A stretch of DNA of 64,000 bases from NCBI RefSeq assembly GCF_004216775.1, contig NZ_SGXF01000003.1:348561-412560 (forward strand), read 5' to 3'. Positions 26,619 to 34,405 of this stretch are shown in pieces. The notes beneath the pieces were generated by a model. That model worked only from the letters and a program-made list of their open reading frames with translations, did not search any database and was not told where the DNA came from. The stretch is from Cuneatibacter caecimuris (lineage in GTDB: Bacteria > Bacillota > Clostridia > Lachnospirales > Lachnospiraceae). Positions within the stretch are counted from its first letter, which is position 1; each line of letters starts with the position of its first letter. The translations under genes and the position numbers were made by a program.

Positions 26619-27419
26619 ATGATTAGAGACATAACAATCGGTCAATATTATGGTACCGATTCCCCCATACATCGGCTTGACCCGCGCACAAAGCTGGCTG
26701 GCACCCTGTTATATCTGATTTCTCTGTTCATTGCGGGAAACATCTGGTGCTATCTGGCGGCCACGGTATTTCTTTTCATAGTGATCCGGCTGTCCAGGGT
26801 GCCTGTAAGCTATATGGTAAAAGGAATGAAGGCGATTATCTTTCTGCTTCTGCTGAGCGTGGTATTTCAGCTGTTTCTGACGAAAGGAACGCCCCTGATT
26901 GATTTTTGGATTATCCACATCTCCAGGGAAGGGTTGACGCTGGCTGTATTTACTGCCATCCGTCTGGTATACCTGATCCTGGGGTCCAATATGATGACCC
27001 TGACTACCACGCCTAACGGATTGACGGACGGGTTGGAGAAGAGCCTGGGATTTCTAAAGAAAATCAAAGTGCCGGTCCATGATATTTCTATGATGATGTC
27101 CATAGCGCTCCGGTTCATTCCGATATTGATAGAAGAAACAGATAAGATTATGAAAGCGCAGATGGCCCGGGGCGCTGATTTTGAGAGCGGAAATCTGCTG
27201 CAGCGGGTAAAAAATATGGTGCCGCTGCTGGTGCCTCTGTTCATTTCCGCGTTCAGGAGGGCGTCTGACTTGGCTATGGCTATGGAGGCCCGCTGCTATC
27301 GCGGCGATGAGGGCAGGACAAAAATGAAGCCTTTGAAGTACCAGAAACGGGATGCAGCGGCGTATGCGGCGGTGCTGGGGTATTTTGCTCTGGTGGTGAC
27401 GCTTCAGGTTTGCCTGTAA
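26619..27419 (+). CDS. ecfT: energy-coupling factor transporter transmembrane protein EcfT
   Basis: A 266-residue membrane protein (CbiQ family) with five to six hydrophobic segments. The coupling helices carry the two Ala-Arg-Gly type motifs: MARGADF near 180 and MEARCYRGDEGRT near 225. In family members these dock into the two ATPases. It starts 3 bases after ecfA2. Confidence 0.93.
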   Translation: MIRDITIGQYYGTDSPIHRLDPRTKLAGTLLYLISLFIAGNIWCYLAATVFLFIVIRLSRVPVSYMVKGMKAIIFLLLLSVVFQLFLTKGTPLIDFWIIHISREGLTLAVFTAIRLVYLILGSNMMTLTTTPNGLTDGLEKSLGFLKKIKVPVHDISMMMSIALRFIPILIEETDKIMKAQMARGADFESGNLLQRVKNMVPLLVPLFISAFRRASDLAMAMEARCYRGDEGRTKMKPLKYQKRDAAAYAAVLGYFALVVTLQVCL

Positions 27420-27448
27420 AATCAGTAAAAAAGGGATGAGAATGACAG

Positions 27449-28948
27449 ATGAAGCGAATTAAACTTGTGGTTTCTTATGACGGAACCAATTACTGCGGCT
27501 GGCAGATGCAGCCCCGGGGCGTAAGCGTGGAGGCGGTCCTTAATGAGAAGCTTTCCGGGCTGCTGAGGGAAGAAATAGCCGTGATCGGGGCCAGCAGGAC
27601 GGATTCCGGCGTGCATGCGCTGGGAAATATCGCGGTATTTGATACAGAGACCAGGATTCCCGCGGATAAAATCTGCATGGCCTTAAACCAGAGGCTGCCG
27701 GAGGATATTGTGATCCAGTCTTCCTGTGAAGTGCCGTTGCCCTGGCATCCCCGGAAGTGCAATACGCGCAAAACATATGAATACAAGATTCTCAACAGAA
27801 AAATCCCCCTCCCCTGCCTGCGCCGGTACGCCTATTTTTATTATATGCCTCTGAATGCGGAGCATATGGCAGAGGCTGCCGGGCATCTGGTGGGGGAACA
27901 TGATTTTTCCAGCTTCTGTTCCAGCAGGAGCCAGGCGGAGGATACGGTCCGGGAGATTTACAGTCTGGATGTCAGTCAGGAAGGCGAAGTGATCACAATC
28001 CGGATCTGCGGGAATGGCTTTCTTTACAACATGGTCCGCATCATCGTGGGTACGCTTCTGCGGGTGGGTACGGGAATGTATCCGCCCGGGCATATGAAGG
28101 AGATTCTGGAAGCCAGAAACCGCCAGGCCGCGGGGCCAAAGGCGCCGCCGGAAGGGCTGACGCTTGTCTCCATTGAGGAAGAAACGGGACTGGAACCAGT
28201 GGTTCAGAGAAAAAACGGGCGCTGGGATTATAAACTGGTGCAGAAAGAGATTGCCCCGAAAGGCCATGCCTACCTGCTTCTAAGGAGCTGCGGGGAAGAA
28301 GACTATGATCGCACAGTGCTCCGGCTGACGAAACAATGCGTACGCAACGGGGCGCGGCAGGTGCATCTGGCTGATTTTACAGGACGCGTCTTTGATGGGC
28401 GTAAATTTGATTATTTTACCTACCGCCACGAAGGCGGGATGTGGCTGCTGTCCAGGCCGGTCCCTGACAGAAGAGAGGCAACAGGAGAATTGGAGCCGCT
28501 TTTGCTCACCCGGGAGACGGGGAAACTCTATCTGGATGTTTATAACAGATCTTTCCGTGAAGTGCCGGTGGGAGCTACCTATGGGCAGGAGGATATTGAA
28601 CGGCTGCTGGAAGCCCCGGAATCAGAAGCATTTCTGCTGCGGGCCGGAGGGGAGACGGTTGGATTTTCCGAATGGCTCCATGAGGACGGCAGGCTGGAAC
28701 TGGAAGGCGTGGGAATCCTACCTGAATTTCGGGGAAAGGGGTACGGCAAAGAGGCGCTGCAGCTGTTTTTCCAGGGCGCGGCAGAACGGAATTACCGGGA
28801 AGTGGCGCTGGTTTGCGCGGAGCATAACAGGATAGCCTGGAAGCTCTATGAAAGTTTGGGATTCCAAAAAGAAAAACTGCTCTCCGAATGGTACGTGACA
28901 GAAGATGAGAAGAAAAATCAACAGGAAAATTTTGAAAAAAATGATTGA
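27449..28948 (+). CDS. truA: tRNA pseudouridine synthase A fused to a GNAT acetyltransferase region
   Basis: A 499-residue protein, twice the normal TruA length. Residues 1-246 are a complete TruA: VSYDGTNYCGWQ, catalytic D52 in GASRTDSGVHALG, NMVRIIVGTLLRVG near 195 and the usual end PPEGLTLVSI. TruA forms pseudouridine at positions 38-40 of tRNAs. Residues 250-499 are an unrelated module, a degenerate N-terminal part (RWDYKLVQKEI..) then a GNAT fold with the acetyl-CoA loop PEFRGKGYGKEA (about 423-434) and NRIAWKLYESLGF. No stop or convincing restart separates them. The acetylated substrate is unknown. It continues the ECF operon and precedes rplM, which has its own promoter. Confidence 0.9.
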   Translation: MKRIKLVVSYDGTNYCGWQMQPRGVSVEAVLNEKLSGLLREEIAVIGASRTDSGVHALGNIAVFDTETRIPADKICMALNQRLPEDIVIQSSCEVPLPWHPRKCNTRKTYEYKILNRKIPLPCLRRYAYFYYMPLNAEHMAEAAGHLVGEHDFSSFCSSRSQAEDTVREIYSLDVSQEGEVITIRICGNGFLYNMVRIIVGTLLRVGTGMYPPGHMKEILEARNRQAAGPKAPPEGLTLVSIEEETGLEPVVQRKNGRWDYKLVQKEIAPKGHAYLLLRSCGEEDYDRTVLRLTKQCVRNGARQVHLADFTGRVFDGRKFDYFTYRHEGGMWLLSRPVPDRREATGELEPLLLTRETGKLYLDVYNRSFREVPVGATYGQEDIERLLEAPESEAFLLRAGGETVGFSEWLHEDGRLELEGVGILPEFRGKGYGKEALQLFFQGAAERNYREVALVCAEHNRIAWKLYESLGFQKEKLLSEWYVTEDEKKNQQENFEKND

Positions 28949-28973
28949 CACAGCCGGATCAGTGTACTATAAT
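28945..28973 (+). promoter_or_regulatory. consensus promoter of rplM-rpsI
   Basis: A perfect TTGACA (28945-28950), a 17-bp spacer and a perfect TATAAT (28968-28973). The -35 overlaps the truA stop codon. Confidence 0.9.
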
Positions 28974-28979
28974 GTAAAG

Positions 28980-29085
28980 GCTGCGGTATGTCTGCGGCCT
29001 ATTAGGATGAGAAGAGTGTATGAGCCAATGCCCCGGTAGTACATTTTTTCATAAAAAGAACAGAGCAGATTTCATAGGAGGTAAA
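28980..29085 (+). promoter_or_regulatory. rplM 5' leader (possible L13-type autoregulatory leader)
   Basis: The predicted transcript has a 5' untranslated region of about 105 bases, with GC-rich segments able to pair (GGCTGC near 28980 with GCGGCC near 28996) and a downstream T-rich stretch. Firmicute rplM mRNAs are known to carry an L13 leader. This sequence was not matched to that model, so the call rests on position and length. Confidence 0.3.
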
Positions 29086-29088
29086 CCA

Positions 29089-29517
29089 ATGAAAAGTTAC
29101 ATGGCAAGTCCTGCAACAATTGAGAGAAAATGGTATGTAGTTGACGCTACAGGATATACATTAGGCCGTCTGGCATCTGAGATTGCCAAAGTGCTGAGAG
29201 GCAAGAACAAGCCCGTCTTTACTCCTCACATCGATACAGGTGATTATGTGATCGTTGTGAATGCTGACAAAATTCATGTGACCGGCAAGAAGCTGGACCA
29301 GAAGATTTATTACAACCACTCCGAGTATGTCGGCGGCATGAGAGAGACAACTCTGAGAGAGCTGATGGCAAAGAAGCCTGAAAAGGTGATTGAGTTAGCT
29401 GTAAAGGGTATGCTGCCCAAGGGACCTCTGGGAAGAAGCATGATCAAGAAGCTGCATGTATATGCGGGTCCGGATCACGAGCAGGCAGCTCAGAAGCCTG
29501 AAGTTCTGACATTTTAA
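29089..29517 (+). CDS. rplM: 50S ribosomal protein L13
   Basis: A 142-residue protein of normal L13 length. The family stretches [38 protein letters not shown] and [11 protein letters not shown] are present. It is an early-assembly 23S rRNA-binding protein of the large subunit. ATG 29089 follows TAGGAGGTAAACC. An open frame from 29020 lacks a binding site and lies within the leader. Co-transcribed with rpsI, 26 bases downstream. Confidence 0.98.
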   Translation: MKSYMASPATIERKWYVVDATGYTLGRLASEIAKVLRGKNKPVFTPHIDTGDYVIVVNADKIHVTGKKLDQKIYYNHSEYVGGMRETTLRELMAKKPEKVIELAVKGMLPKGPLGRSMIKKLHVYAGPDHEQAAQKPEVLTF

Positions 29518-29543
29518 TCGGGTAGCGGAAGGAGGAAATTACA

Positions 29544-29936
29544 GTGGCTAAGGCAAAGTTTTATGGAACAGGAAGAAGAAAGAGCAGCATTGCCAGAGTA
29601 TACCTGGTACCGGGTACCGGCAATATTACGATCAATAAGAGAGATATCGACAATTACTTCGGTCTGGAAACACTGAAGGTAGTTGTTCGTCAGCCTCTGA
29701 CAGCAACAGAGACATTGGATAAATTTGACGTTCTGGTGAACGTACACGGCGGCGGCACTACAGGACAGGCTGGTGCGATCCGTCACGGCATCTCCAGAGC
29801 CCTGTTGCAGGTTGATGCAGAATATCGTCCGATCTTGAAGAAGGCAGGTTTCCTGACCAGAGATCCTCGTATGAAGGAAAGAAAGAAGTACGGTCTGAAG
29901 GCAGCACGTCGTGCTCCTCAGTTCAGCAAGAGATAA
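29544..29936 (+). CDS. rpsI: 30S ribosomal protein S9
   Basis: A 130-residue protein with the start [18 protein letters not shown], the motif [19 protein letters not shown] near 69 and the basic C-terminus [17 protein letters not shown], which contacts P-site tRNA. GTG start after GGAGGAAATTACA. A strong terminator follows. Confidence 0.98.
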   Translation: MAKAKFYGTGRRKSSIARVYLVPGTGNITINKRDIDNYFGLETLKVVVRQPLTATETLDKFDVLVNVHGGGTTGQAGAIRHGISRALLQVDAEYRPILKKAGFLTRDPRMKERKKYGLKAARRAPQFSKR

Positions 29937-29953
29937 TCAACCTCAAAAATGCC

Positions 29954-29990
29954 AAAAACCCTGGAATCATGCGGATTCTGGGGTTTTTCA
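29954..29990 (+). terminator. rplM-rpsI terminator
   Basis: A 15-bp stem (29954-29968 with 29974-29988, two G-U pairs) ends in TTTTT. The following 29991-30298 has no clear gene. One frame stays open for about 65 codons (VSYFIDDAAFIGDTV... region, about 30045-30225) without a start codon or a recognisable family. Confidence 0.85.
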
Positions 29991-30298
29991 TTCTTCATCA
30001 TGAAGGCGGCAAGATACTTAAATGCATTTAGCGGCCAAATGCGCATAGGCCGGCCTTGATAACTGATGAAGTTTCATATTTTATTGATGACGCAGCATTT
30101 ATTGGGGATACAGTTCCAGCGGCCGGGGATATTCCCATCTACATAAACAAAAAAGACATTATCCTGCTTGGGACCAAACGTATACCAGGGAGGAAATGCA
30201 GAGGAAGATCCGTGACGCCAGGAACATAATCGAAAGGCTGGAGACTGCCGCAGCAGCCGCATCTGGTTTGAAACATCTGGCTGGGACAAGGAAAAAGT

Positions 30299-31645
30299 AT
30301 GGCAATACAAGGAAAAGATATGACAAAGGGCCATTCCGGCCGGATGATTTTAAGATTTGCTCTGCCGCTGATGCTGGGAAACATCTTTCAGCAGGTATAT
30401 ACCCTGGTGGACACAGCGGTGGTGGGCCAGGTAGTGGGGGTTAACGCCCTGGCAGCTCTCGGTTCGGCAGACTGGTTTAACTGGATGAGCCTGGGGCTGT
30501 GCTCCGGGCTGACGCAGGGATTTGCGATATTGATGGCACAGTATTACGGCGCGAAAAATGAAAATTCGCTGAAACATACCATGATGGTCTCGCTGGTGCT
30601 GTCTGTGATTTCAGCCCTGGCGGTGACGGCGGTATTTCTGGCATCAGCCAGACCGGTGCTGACGCTCATGGGCACAAGGGAGGAGATCCTGGAGGACGCG
30701 CTGCTGTACGTGTATATCATGTTCAGCGGAATTATCATTGTGATGATCTATAACTGGCTCTCCTCTGTGCTGCGGGCTATTGGAGACAGCGCCACCCCTC
30801 TGTTGGCCATGGGGGTGGCCTCTGTGTGCAATATCGTGCTGGACCTCCTGTTTGTAGCAGGATTTGGCTGGGGCATTGCAGGAGCGGCAGCGGCCACTCT
30901 CATCGCTCAGGTAGTTTCCTGCGTTTACTGCTTTCTCCGGATACGGAAAATTCCGATTCTGCAGGCGAAGCGGCAGCACCTGCGGGGGGAGCCGCAGATG
31001 GTGAAGCGTCTGTTTGGCCTGGCGGCCCCGATGGCGGTGCAGAATGTAATTATCGCTGTGGGCGGCATGATTCTTCAGTCCATCGTGAACACCTTCGGCG
31101 TGATATTTGTGGCCGGGTTTACGGCAACCAATAAGCTCTATGGGCTGCTGGAAATCGCGGCTGTGTCCTTTGGTTTTGCGGTATGCACTTATACCGGGCA
31201 GAACCTGGGGGCAGGCAAATATGACAGGATTAAAACCGGCGTTCGCCAGGGATTTGGAATGGCGGCGCTCACCTCCGTGCTGATCGGAGCCGCCATGCTG
31301 GTATTCGGGCAGCATATTGTATCCATATTTGTGGAAAAGGGAAATGCCGATGCGGACCAGGTGATTACATATGCCTATCATTATCTCACTGTCATGGGAT
31401 CTTTTCTCCCCGTCCTTTATTGCCTGCATATTTACCGCTCCGCCCTTCAGGGGATGGGAAATACCATTATCCCCCTGGCCTCCGGCGTGCTGGAACTGGT
31501 GATGCGCATTTCCGCTGCGCTGATCCTGCCCGGCTTTATGGGGGAATACGGTATCTATATGGCGGAAGTGGCGGCCTGGGCGGGCGCGGCTGTGCTGCTG
31601 TATGTGTTTTATAAAAGGAACATAAAAAAGCTTTTTGTCCGGTAA
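30299..31645 (+). CDS. MATE family efflux transporter
   Basis: A 448-residue membrane protein with twelve predicted segments in two homologous halves. The N-terminus has HSGRMILRFALPLMLGNIFQQVY and VDTAVVGQVVGVNALAALG, the MATE signature. The second half has GLAAPMAVQNVIIAVGGMILQS and ATNKLYGLLEIAAVSFGFAV. It exports cationic drugs or metabolites in exchange for Na+ or H+; the substrate cannot be read from sequence. The ATG follows AAGGA by 6-7 bases. Monocistronic, closed by an 18-bp terminator hairpin. Confidence 0.93.
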   Translation: MAIQGKDMTKGHSGRMILRFALPLMLGNIFQQVYTLVDTAVVGQVVGVNALAALGSADWFNWMSLGLCSGLTQGFAILMAQYYGAKNENSLKHTMMVSLVLSVISALAVTAVFLASARPVLTLMGTREEILEDALLYVYIMFSGIIIVMIYNWLSSVLRAIGDSATPLLAMGVASVCNIVLDLLFVAGFGWGIAGAAAATLIAQVVSCVYCFLRIRKIPILQAKRQHLRGEPQMVKRLFGLAAPMAVQNVIIAVGGMILQSIVNTFGVIFVAGFTATNKLYGLLEIAAVSFGFAVCTYTGQNLGAGKYDRIKTGVRQGFGMAALTSVLIGAAMLVFGQHIVSIFVEKGNADADQVITYAYHYLTVMGSFLPVLYCLHIYRSALQGMGNTIIPLASGVLELVMRISAALILPGFMGEYGIYMAEVAAWAGAAVLLYVFYKRNIKKLFVR

Positions 31646-31685
31646 ATAAAAGAAGGGAAACGACCGCCGTTTCCCTTCTTTTATT
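31645..31685. terminator. bidirectional terminator between the MATE gene and the amino-acid ABC operon
   Basis: A perfect 18-bp stem (31645-31662 with 31668-31685) with A/T-rich ends on both sides, placed between convergent genes. Confidence 0.9.
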
Positions 31686-31704
31686 CGCTGCTTATATTGA
31701 TACA

Positions 31705-32544
31705 TTATTCGATGGAGAGCACCTTGGACAGGAAATCTTTCAGCCTGGGGTGTTTGGGATGAGAGAAAAACTCTTCCGGGGGCGCGCTTTCCAGGATCAC
31801 ACCATCATCCATGAACAGAATCCGGTTTGCCACTTCCTTTGCAAATCCCATTTCGTGGGTGACGATGATCATGGTCATGCCTTCCAACGCCAGAGCTTTC
31901 ATCAGGTCCAGAACCTCCCCCACCATTTCCGGGTCAAGGGCGCTGGTGGGCTCGTCGAACAGGATTACGTCCGGATTCATAGCCATGGAACGGATGATAG
32001 CTACCCGCTGTTTCTGGCCTCCGGACAGGGTGGAGGGGTAGACGTCAGCCTTATCCTCCAGACCAATGCGCTTCAGCAGATCTAAAGCCTGTTTTCTGGC
32101 CTGAGCGATGATCTGCTTTTTAGAAACTGAAATCTCTTCCAGGGGCACCTTTTTGGAAGCTCCGCGGAACAGATTCAACAGGAGGGTACGCATATTGCTG
32201 CGTTTTGCCCTGCGCAGCTCCTGGCACTGGACGTATACCGGGGCCATCATAATATTCTGGACCACAGTCTTATTGTTAAACAGATTGAAATGCTGGAATA
32301 CCATGCCCATGCGCCGGCGGTGAATATTGATGTTGACGCTCATGTCAGCGATATCCACGCCGTTAAACACAACTTTACCGCTGGAAGGGTCTTCCATGCA
32401 GTTCAGACAGCGCAGGAACGTGCTCTTTCCGGAACCGGAAGGCCCGAGGACCACAACGATATCACCGCGGTTGATGGTAACATTGATCCCCTTCAGCACC
32501 TCATGTCCGCCGTAGTTTTTTTTCAGGTCAATTACGTCGATCAC
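31705..32544 (-). CDS. polar amino-acid ABC transporter ATP-binding protein (GlnQ/HisP family)
   Basis: A 279-residue ABC ATPase. Walker A is [13 protein letters not shown] near 33, the Q-loop is [11 protein letters not shown], the signature is [17 protein letters not shown] and Walker B is [16 protein letters not shown]. It powers import of an amino acid with the two genes upstream. Family members are about 240 residues. The extra length is a basic insertion of about 35 residues (about 100-135, [23 protein letters not shown]) between the Q-loop and the signature, in the helical subdomain that contacts the permease. It overlaps the permease gene by 17 bases. Confidence 0.93.
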   Translation of the reverse strand: MIDVIDLKKNYGGHEVLKGINVTINRGDIVVVLGPSGSGKSTFLRCLNCMEDPSSGKVVFNGVDIADMSVNINIHRRRMGMVFQHFNLFNNKTVVQNIMMAPVYVQCQELRRAKRSNMRTLLLNLFRGASKKVPLEEISVSKKQIIAQARKQALDLLKRIGLEDKADVYPSTLSGGQKQRVAIIRSMAMNPDVILFDEPTSALDPEMVGEVLDLMKALALEGMTMIIVTHEMGFAKEVANRILFMDDGVILESAPPEEFFSHPKHPRLKDFLSKVLSIE

Positions 32545-33238
32545 TCTTACTGAACCTCCTTTCCAGCAATTTGATTCCCAGAGAAATCAGCAGCACGATC
32601 AAAATATAAATCAGCGCCATGACGAGATAGGGAACCATGAACTCATAGCTGTTGCTTCCGATGTAGCTGAAAGCCACATATAGGTCAGCAGCTCCCACAA
32701 AGCTGACGACAGAGGTTTCCTTGATCAGAGAGATAAATTCATTTCCCAGCGTGGGGAGAATATTTTTTACAGCCTGAGGAATCACAATTTTGCACATGCT
32801 GGTTCCAAAACTCAGGCCTACGGCCCTGCCGGCTTCCAGCTGACCGCTGTCCACTGACTGAATGCCGCTGCGCATGATTTCTGAAATATACGCGCCGCTG
32901 TTGAGTCCAAACACCAGCATGGATACCTGTACGCCGGTGGTTTTGAGGCCCATAATGGGCAGGAGCACATAGTAGAACACCAACAGCTGTACCACCATAG
33001 GCGTTCCGCGAAACAACCCAACATAAAAACTGCAGAAACCATTCAGAATCCTTGGAAACATCTTATATTTAGGAATTACCCGGACAGTCGCGATCAGCGT
33101 GCCGATGAGGATTCCGATGATCAGGCCTGCGACAGCGATGAGCAGCGTGTTCTGCAGTCCCTCCAGAACTTTTACATAACCGTTCTGCTCCAGAAATATT
33201 TCAATAAACTTGTCTATTTTCTGACCGAAATTACCCAT
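32528..33238 (-). CDS. polar amino-acid ABC transporter permease (HisM/GlnP family)
   Basis: A 236-residue permease with about five membrane segments. The His/Glu/Gln/Arg/opine family signature is present: [20 protein letters not shown] near 26, [19 protein letters not shown] near 73 and the EAA loop [14 protein letters not shown] near 133. It forms the membrane channel for the binding protein encoded just upstream. The SBP-permease-ATPase order is standard, with short gaps. Confidence 0.94.
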   Translation of the reverse strand: MGNFGQKIDKFIEIFLEQNGYVKVLEGLQNTLLIAVAGLIIGILIGTLIATVRVIPKYKMFPRILNGFCSFYVGLFRGTPMVVQLLVFYYVLLPIMGLKTTGVQVSMLVFGLNSGAYISEIMRSGIQSVDSGQLEAGRAVGLSFGTSMCKIVIPQAVKNILPTLGNEFISLIKETSVVSFVGAADLYVAFSYIGSNSYEFMVPYLVMALIYILIVLLISLGIKLLERRFSKSDRRN

Positions 33239-33266
33239 AATACCATCCTTTGCAGTGAAAGAGCAG

Positions 33267-34118
33267 TTACTGCATCTTATTGATTGCTTCTGTAATGCAG
33301 ACAGCAGGTGCAGAATCGATCACCACATAATTTACATTCCCGTTTACCAGATCCTGAACAGCCAGAGATCCATTTTTATAAGGAACACATTTTACAGGAA
33401 ATCCTTCAAAACCAAGATCTTCGCTTCCTTCCAGGTAAAACTGCCCGGTGGTTCCGCCCTGAACGCCGAAGGAGGTTTTATTATCCATGCTGTTCAAGAT
33501 CTCTTCAATAGCAGCGGCATCCTTGCAGTCTTTAAATTTTTCATCATCACTGCGGACGATCAGACGCTGGGAAGCTTCATAATAAGGATCGGAAAAGTTT
33601 ACATATTCTTTTCTGTCTTCGGAAATGGTGAGCCCTGCCATGGCAATGTCACATTTCTGCTGTCCCACAGAGAGGCACACTGCTTCAAAATCCATGTTCT
33701 GGATTACCAGCTCCTTGCCCAGCTCTTTTGCCAGGAGAGATGCAATTTCCATGTCGATTCCGTAATAGTCTTCTCCCGGAGTGTATTCAAAAGGTTCAAA
33801 TGAAGCATTCGTTGCGACAATCAGCTGATCCTTGGAAGAATCCAGGGGCGCAGATTTCACTGCAGAAGGCGTTCCGCCTCCGAAATACTTGTCAAAGATC
33901 TGATCCATGGTGCCGTCTTCTTTGATCTTTTTGATAAATTGGTTCACCTGTTCCAACAGTTCGGGCTGGTTTTTATCCACGCCAAATGCATATTCTTCAT
34001 TGGTCAGGTCAATCTCGATAATTTTGGCAGTCACTTTTTCACCGGACTGCCCGCAGCCGCAGAGCGCGGTGACAGCCAGCGCTGCGCCTAACAGTAATGC
34101 AGCAAATTTTTTCATCAT
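33267..34118 (-). CDS. amino-acid ABC transporter substrate-binding lipoprotein, circularly permuted
   Basis: A 283-residue lipoprotein (LCGC lipobox, Cys22) of the SBP_bac_3 family. The main part, from about residue 98 (LIVATNASFEPFEY, then YGIDMEIASLLAKELGK, CDIAMAGLTISEDRKEYVNFSDPYY, GGTTGQFYLE and VNYVVIDSAPAVCITEAINK), ends the protein. In normal members the chain continues here with a segment ending in an EDGT..I..KYFG motif. That segment is instead found right after the signal peptide, at residues 31-80 (KIIEIDLTNEEYAFGVDKN ... IKEDGTMDQIFDKYFG). A G/S/P-rich linker (81-96) joins it to the usual N-terminus. All fold parts are present, so the protein is probably functional. The ligand is probably a polar amino acid. 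Confidence 0.9.
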   Translation of the reverse strand: MMKKFAALLLGAALAVTALCGCGQSGEKVTAKIIEIDLTNEEYAFGVDKNQPELLEQVNQFIKKIKEDGTMDQIFDKYFGGGTPSAVKSAPLDSSKDQLIVATNASFEPFEYTPGEDYYGIDMEIASLLAKELGKELVIQNMDFEAVCLSVGQQKCDIAMAGLTISEDRKEYVNFSDPYYEASQRLIVRSDDEKFKDCKDAAAIEEILNSMDNKTSFGVQGGTTGQFYLEGSEDLGFEGFPVKCVPYKNGSLAVQDLVNGNVNYVVIDSAPAVCITEAINKMQ

Positions 34119-34153
34119 AATTCCTCCTGTAAATATTAAGTAATGTATCAGCT

Positions 34154-34182
34154 ACTATATCATTTTGCGGATTTGAATGCAA
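34154..34182 (-). promoter_or_regulatory. sigma-A promoter of the amino-acid ABC operon (minus strand)
   Basis: On the minus strand TTGCAT (34182-34177), a 17-bp spacer and TATAGT (34159-34154), about 35 bp before the SBP start. The rest of 34183-34405 is AT-rich and has no further gene. Confidence 0.6.
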
Positions 34183-34405
34183 TGTTAATTTTTAATAAAA
34201 ATGCAGAAACAATGAATAATTTTGCACATAGATATAATTTGTAAAATCAGCCGATTATTTTACGAAGATTTAACATGAATTTGCGGGAAGATTTTACACG
34301 GATTTGATAATCTGTTTTCGGAAGCGTATTTGTGCCCGGGTAAACAGGCGCCGGGTGGGAAGAATGTAATCATGTCAGAATACAGAAAACGGAGGAAACC
34401 GGAGA

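Noticed and set aside
29991-30298. Guanidine or other riboswitch upstream of the MATE gene
   Set aside because: No conserved riboswitch core motif could be identified by eye, and MATE genes are not the usual partner of the guanidine-I class.
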